Of a DNA stretch of 11,809 nt, positions 8,434-11,809 are shown one piece after another. Source of the DNA: Bacteroidales bacterium (GTDB lineage: Bacteria; Bacteroidota; Bacteroidia; Bacteroidales; JAADGE01); NCBI GenBank assembly GCA_024762915.1, contig JANTGL010000052.1, positions 1-11,809 on the forward strand, written 5' to 3'. How positions within the stretch are numbered: position 1 is the first letter of the stretch; every line of letters starts with the position of its first letter. Both the position numbers and the translations under genes were made by a program. The notes beneath the pieces were generated by a model, which had not been told where the DNA came from, did not search any database, and was given only the letters and a program-made list of their open reading frames with translations.

Positions 8434-8456
8434 TTTTTGCGAAGACGCAGAAAAAG
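8434..8456. other. Small hairpin in the leader region of the hydrolase lipoprotein gene
   Basis: TGCG (8438-8441) and CGCA (8446-8449) form a four-base-pair GC-rich stem around an AAGA loop. Flanking T and A runs extend it with one bulged G. It stands out in otherwise very AT-rich DNA, 45 bp before the ATG at 8495. It could be a leader structure or a remnant of a CGCA-rich intergenic repeat; it is too small to assign a function. No clear TAnnTTTG promoter for the plus-strand gene was found in 8335-8494. Confidence 0.25.
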
Positions 8457-8494
8457 ATAGAAAAATTCAGATAACAATTTATAAGTTTCTAATA

Positions 8495-9754
8495 ATGAAA
8501 AAGATATTAGGATTATTTGTTTTGTTTGTTTTGATTGTTGCTTGCGATAATCAAGCCGAGAATACAAATACGGTAAAGAAATCGGATAAGGTAATTAAAA
8601 ACACGCTTTCCGAAAACTATGAAGTTTTACAAAGCGAAAACAAGCAAAAAGCAAAGGAAACATTGATTGTTGTTATTGATCCTCACGGCGAAGGGAAACT
8701 TGCCGTTTCTGAATTCAAAGAAATTACGAATAACTTTGATTGCACAATCATCGGATTGAATGATGTTGAAAATAATATTCCCGGTTTTGAAGAAAAGATT
8801 AAGACTGATATCAATTCGGCAAAAAAAAATCTAAATTTAAACATTAAACATCTTTTTATTACCGGATTTTCCGGCGGGGCACGAATGGCCTTTCAATATG
8901 CACTTTCGCATACCGTAAACGGTGTTTTAATGTGCGGTGCAGGCGTAAATATACAAAAAGTTTCAAGTTTGAATTTTCCTTTGGCAATGATAATCGGGAC
9001 AAAAGATTTTAATTTTATCGAACAGTATTATTCGCCCTATTCAGATGTTGTTACTAATAAAAAGGTGTTGACTTTACTTTTTGAAGGCAAACATGAATGG
9101 CCTCCGGAAGGCACTATTTTAACAGCAATGACTTTCCTTTTTCAAAAAAACGGAATTAATTCCGTTAAGCAAATTTCGGATTACAAAACTCAAGCTGATA
9201 ACTATTTAAATAACAAAAACTATTTTAAAGCGTTCAAATCGTTTGAGGCCTATTATAAAATGTGCAAGGATGAAGAACAAAAATCGGCAGAAACAGCTTT
9301 AAATAATTTATTAAAAAACCCGTCATTTAAATCGTTTATAATTCAATATGAAGCATCTTTGCAAAAAGAAATTGACCGGAATAATAATTACATTCAACTT
9401 CTTAACAAAAATGATTTGACATTTTGGCATAATGAAGTGTTGAAAATCAATCATTTAAAAAAATCGAAAAATGTACTTGAAGCAGCTTCTTATGCACGGA
9501 CAAAAGCCTATTTGGGCATTGCAATGTATTCATTCGTAAACAGGGAAATTGCAAATCCTTGGAGCAAAACGCTTGATAAATATTTGAAAATATATGAAAT
9601 GCTCGAACCTGAAAATCCGGATTTGTGGTTTTTTAATTCCGTAAGAGAAAAGCAAAAAAATAATTCCGGTTTAAGTGAAAAATATTTGAAACGTGCTTTT
9701 GCTTTCGGTTTTAAAGACAGTATTAAAGCAAAACAATACGGATTGATAAGATAA
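8495..9754 (+). CDS. Lipoprotein with alpha/beta-hydrolase domain and helical TPR-like C-terminal half
   Basis: This 419-residue protein has a lipoprotein signal peptide ending in LIVA-Cys17, followed by a polar linker. Residues about 55-220 look like an alpha/beta hydrolase of the esterase/dienelactone hydrolase type: strand ETLIVVIDPHGEG (55-67, likely oxyanion region), nucleophile elbow GFSGGARMA (124-132, Ser126), strand LAMIIGTKDFNF with Asp171, and FEGKHEWPP with His200. Serine, aspartate and histidine are in the expected order and spacing, so an active esterase or peptidase-like enzyme is plausible; the substrate is not known. Residues about 225-410 are helical. Segments at about 233-258 (aromatic-rich, NNKNYFKAFKSFE) and 360-408 (ENPDLWFFNS, then YLKRAFAFGF) resemble TPR units. 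The residues after Cys17 (D-N-Q-A-E) do not match the K-(D/E)2 surface-export signal, so a periplasm-facing membrane anchor is more likely. The MscS-type gene begins 23 bp later, possibly co-transcribed. I recognise no named family for the full arrangement. Confidence 0.82.
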   Translation: MKKILGLFVLFVLIVACDNQAENTNTVKKSDKVIKNTLSENYEVLQSENKQKAKETLIVVIDPHGEGKLAVSEFKEITNNFDCTIIGLNDVENNIPGFEEKIKTDINSAKKNLNLNIKHLFITGFSGGARMAFQYALSHTVNGVLMCGAGVNIQKVSSLNFPLAMIIGTKDFNFIEQYYSPYSDVVTNKKVLTLLFEGKHEWPPEGTILTAMTFLFQKNGINSVKQISDYKTQADNYLNNKNYFKAFKSFEAYYKMCKDEEQKSAETALNNLLKNPSFKSFIIQYEASLQKEIDRNNNYIQLLNKNDLTFWHNEVLKINHLKKSKNVLEAASYARTKAYLGIAMYSFVNREIANPWSKTLDKYLKIYEMLEPENPDLWFFNSVREKQKNNSGLSEKYLKRAFAFGFKDSIKAKQYGLIR

Positions 9755-9777
9755 TTAACAATATTAAATTCAGAATA

Positions 9778-10614
9778 ATGCTTGACAAAATATTATCATA
9801 TGATTTAATTAATTATCACAGTATTCACATTACAACTGAAGGTTTATTGAAATTGATAATTGTATGGGCGGTTACAAAACTTATTGTAATCCTGATAAAA
9901 AAAGCATTTAAAATATCCGGAAAAAAGCGCTCGCTCGAACCGGAAGAATGGATGACTTTTTACATCATCATAAAATATTTTGTTTGGCTGATAGGTCTGA
10001 CCGTTATGTTGAATATTATAGGAGTAAATGTAACAATGTTGGTTGCCGGTTCGTCGGCATTATTAATCGGATTAGGAATAGGTATTCAGCAATTTTTATA
10101 TGATTTATTTGCCGGTTTAATTCTGCTTTTCGAGAAAAAAATAACTATAGGAACAATTATAGAATTACCTGAAGGAAAGGTAATTAAGATAACAAATGTA
10201 AAAATGCGTTTTTCGGAAGGGACTGACAGAGATGATATTAAAATTATAATTCCGAATTCTAAATTATTAAGTAATCAAATTAATTTTTGGGAGCATAATC
10301 GTTCAAAATCGCGATTTTCTTTGGATATAGGCGTTGCATACGGCAGCAATCCTGAATTAGTAAGTGACTTAATTATGAGAGCGGTAACTGAGCATAAAGA
10401 TTGCAGCAAAAAACCGAAACCCTTTGTTCGATTAGTTAATTTCGGTGATTCATCTTTAAATTTTACCTTATTTTTTTGGAGCCAAAATAAATTCAGAATT
10501 AATCAGACAAAAAGTGATTTGAATAAAGGTATTCTGCAAATATTTACCGAAAATAACATTCAAATTCCTTTTCCGCAAAGGGATATACATATAATTCAAG
10601 ATTTTAAGAAATAA
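9778..10614 (+). CDS. MscS-family small-conductance mechanosensitive ion channel
   Basis: At 278 residues this is a compact MscS-type channel that opens under membrane tension to release solutes on hypo-osmotic shock. Three membrane segments are visible: about 22-42, 62-83 and the pore helix at about 87-118, which has the typical small-residue pattern (VAGSSALLIGLGIGIQQ) and continues into FAGLILLFEKKITIG. The beta domain follows, with the PNS motif at 159-161 and a soluble alpha/beta part after it. The C-terminus ends in IPFPQRDIHI (262-271), a family hallmark. No signal peptide or extra N-terminal domain is present. The 23-bp spacer after the hydrolase lipoprotein gene suggests a shared transcript. 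The last 11 bases overlap the convergent antiporter gene, and no terminator is visible between them. Confidence 0.95.
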   Translation: MLDKILSYDLINYHSIHITTEGLLKLIIVWAVTKLIVILIKKAFKISGKKRSLEPEEWMTFYIIIKYFVWLIGLTVMLNIIGVNVTMLVAGSSALLIGLGIGIQQFLYDLFAGLILLFEKKITIGTIIELPEGKVIKITNVKMRFSEGTDRDDIKIIIPNSKLLSNQINFWEHNRSKSRFSLDIGVAYGSNPELVSDLIMRAVTEHKDCSKKPKPFVRLVNFGDSSLNFTLFFWSQNKFRINQTKSDLNKGILQIFTENNIQIPFPQRDIHIIQDFKK

Positions 10615-11563
10615 CAGAATACGTGATATACGAAACATAAATGATTAAAAATAGAATACCTTCTGTTCTTGTAATTATTTTTTTCCCAATCAGAATTGTT
10701 GTCAGAAATAATAGAACACTTGCAATTCCGGCAATGATTAAATCAAAATTAATTTGAGCATTAAACGGTAAAGGACTTATTGTTGCCGTTGTTCCGAGAA
10801 TAAAGAAAACATTAAAAATATTAGAACCGATAATATTACCGATAATAATATCCGGTTTTTTCTTTCTTGCGGCAACAATTGAAGTTGCCAATTCCGGTAA
10901 GGATGTCCCGACGGCAATAATTGTCAGACCGATAACCCGTTCCGACATGCCCAATAGTTTCGCAATATTTACGGCACCGTCGATAAGATATTTCCCTCCG
11001 AAATACAAACCTGTTAATCCGGCGATTATAAAAAAAAGTGATTTCCAAAACGGTAATTCTTGAATATGTTCTTCAGTTCCTGCCGATAAATTTCCGTGTT
11101 TTGCTATTCCGAAAGTATAGATTAAAAAAATGATTAAAAAACTTAACAGAATAAAACCGTCACTGCGTGAAATAAGATTTGAATTTCCTTTATCAATAAG
11201 AATATCATTGGCAAGAATTCCTAAAATAATTATAGCAAGTAAACTGAAGGGGATTTCTTTCCACTTTGTATTGTGGTGAATATGAATAGGATAAATAACA
11301 GCAGCAACTCCGACTATTAAAAAGATGTTACTGATATTACTTCCGAGAACATTACCGATTGCAATATCCGTCGAACCTTTTAAAGCAGAAAAAATATTTA
11401 CCGTAAGTTCCGGTGCCGAGGTTCCGAAAGCCACGATTGTTAAACCGATGACCAAATCATTAATGCCGAATTTTTTGGCAACGGCAGATGCTCCGTTAAC
11501 CAACCAACCGGCACTGAAAATGATTAATGCTGTTCCGCCGATTAAAAAAATGAAGTTTAACAT
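10604..11563 (-). CDS. Sodium/calcium antiporter, CaCA family (YrbG-like)
   Basis: This 319-residue inner-membrane protein has the two inverted alpha repeats of the Ca2+:cation antiporter family. Repeat 1 carries GLTIVAFGTSAPE (40-52) and GNVLGSNISN (70-79). Repeat 2 carries GLTIIAVGTSLPE (212-224) and GNIIGSNIFN (242-251). Glu52 and Glu224 are the expected ion-coordinating acids, and both are present. About ten hydrophobic segments span the chain, with a polar loop at about 153-172 between the halves. Length and motifs match bacterial YrbG-type exchangers, which move Ca2+ or Na+ against Na+ or H+; the ion used here cannot be read from sequence. It starts nine bases after the stop of the upstream EEP-family gene and is likely co-transcribed with it. 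Its 3' end overlaps the MscS-type gene on the other strand. Confidence 0.95.
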   Translation of the reverse strand: MLNFIFLIGGTALIIFSAGWLVNGASAVAKKFGINDLVIGLTIVAFGTSAPELTVNIFSALKGSTDIAIGNVLGSNISNIFLIVGVAAVIYPIHIHHNTKWKEIPFSLLAIIILGILANDILIDKGNSNLISRSDGFILLSFLIIFLIYTFGIAKHGNLSAGTEEHIQELPFWKSLFFIIAGLTGLYFGGKYLIDGAVNIAKLLGMSERVIGLTIIAVGTSLPELATSIVAARKKKPDIIIGNIIGSNIFNVFFILGTTATISPLPFNAQINFDLIIAGIASVLLFLTTILIGKKIITRTEGILFLIIYVSYITYSVIS

Positions 11564-11572
11564 TATTATTTT

Positions 11573-11809
11573 TTATAGTTCTATTTCGCAACTTATCGGA
11601 TAATGATCCGAATAATTTTTTCTGATTCGATTATATGATTTAGAAGTCATTTTTTTATCATACAATATATAATCAATTCTGAATAAAGGTAAACTTTTTG
11701 CATATGTATGGCCGATACCGACACTGCTTTCCTGAAAAGCATCTTTTAAATCAGCTTTTATGCTGTGATAGGTGAAAGAAATAGGAGTATCGTTAAAATC
11801 TCCGCAAAC
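11573..11809 (-). CDS. Endonuclease/exonuclease/phosphatase (EEP) family protein, C-terminal fragment cut by window edge
   Basis: Only the last 78 codons are in the window; the frame is open to the right edge and stops at 11573. The visible part carries the closing motifs of the DNase I-like EEP fold: VCGDFNDTP (the Asp-Asn pair of the catalytic core), FRIDYIL (the strand before the active-site loop) and SDHYPI (the catalytic Asp-His). These are metal-dependent phosphodiesterases acting on nucleic acids, sugar phosphates or lipids. The substrate and any membrane segments would be decided by the missing N-terminal part. The antiporter gene follows nine bases downstream, so the two probably share a transcript. 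The partner assignment is by position only. Confidence 0.88.
   Translation of the reverse strand, partial: VCGDFNDTPISFTYHSIKADLKDAFQESSVGIGHTYAKSLPLFRIDYILYDKKMTSKSYNRIRKNYSDHYPISCEIEL

Noticed and set aside
8335..8494. Possible purine riboswitch or other structured leader before guaB
   Set aside because: The predicted leader is only about 35 nt and almost purely A/T, too short and too unstructured for a known purine-sensing element.
9149..9166. Perfect 18-bp palindrome AACGGAATTAATTCCGTT
   Set aside because: It lies inside the hydrolase lipoprotein coding region, has no loop, and is not repeated elsewhere that I could see. Probably chance in AT-rich DNA.
10613..10667. AACAGAA and TTCTGTT inverted repeat near the end of the MscS-type gene, considered as a terminator
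   Set aside because: The stem is only seven base pairs, AT-rich, with a loop of about 41 bases inside the antiporter coding region. It does not look like an intrinsic terminator.

Overview
The window looks like a chromosomal segment from a member of the Bacteroidota (Bacteroidetes), probably Bacteroidales-like. The DNA is very AT-rich, starts have A-rich leaders without clear Shine-Dalgarno sequences, and one intergenic region carries the Bacteroidetes-type -7 element TAnnTTTG. The protein set fits too: an OstA-like LPS-transport protein, tandem PpiC/SurA proteins and lipoproteins with short Bacteroidetes-style signal peptides. The assignment rests on protein character and gene order, not on a marker gene. 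No rRNA, tRNA, CRISPR array, insertion sequence, integrase or phage gene was seen.

Positions 1-8334 (minus strand) hold six tightly packed genes that read as one operon. In transcription order they are guaB (IMP dehydrogenase), a 655-residue periplasmic PpiC/parvulin protein, a 281-residue SurA_N-type lipoprotein, a 450-residue SurA-like isomerase, a MoxR-family AAA+ ATPase, and a large OstA-like protein cut by the left edge of the window. Spacers are 1-37 bp. Apart from guaB and the cytosolic MoxR ATPase, the products are exported and fit outer-membrane biogenesis: chaperoning of outer-membrane proteins and LPS transport. The OstA-like gene is open to the window edge and is a real gene, with a signal peptide and a ladder of D-[S/T]-hydrophobic turns.

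Positions 8335-8494 are a divergent intergenic region with a candidate guaB promoter and a small GC-rich hairpin. Two plus-strand genes follow: a 419-residue lipoprotein with an alpha/beta-hydrolase domain (apparent Ser126-Asp171-His200 triad) and a helical, TPR-like C-terminal half, then a compact MscS-family mechanosensitive channel.

Positions 10604-11809 are minus strand: a CaCA-family sodium/calcium antiporter, and upstream of it the C-terminal end of an endonuclease/exonuclease/phosphatase (EEP) family protein cut by the right edge. The channel and antiporter genes converge and overlap by 11 bp.

Most of the window is ordinary core-genome content. I did not find a convincing new defence or mobile system. 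The points most worth following up are the lone MoxR ATPase between SurA-like and OstA-like genes, the SurA_N lipoprotein with a possible surface-export signal, and the uncharacterised hydrolase/TPR lipoprotein.
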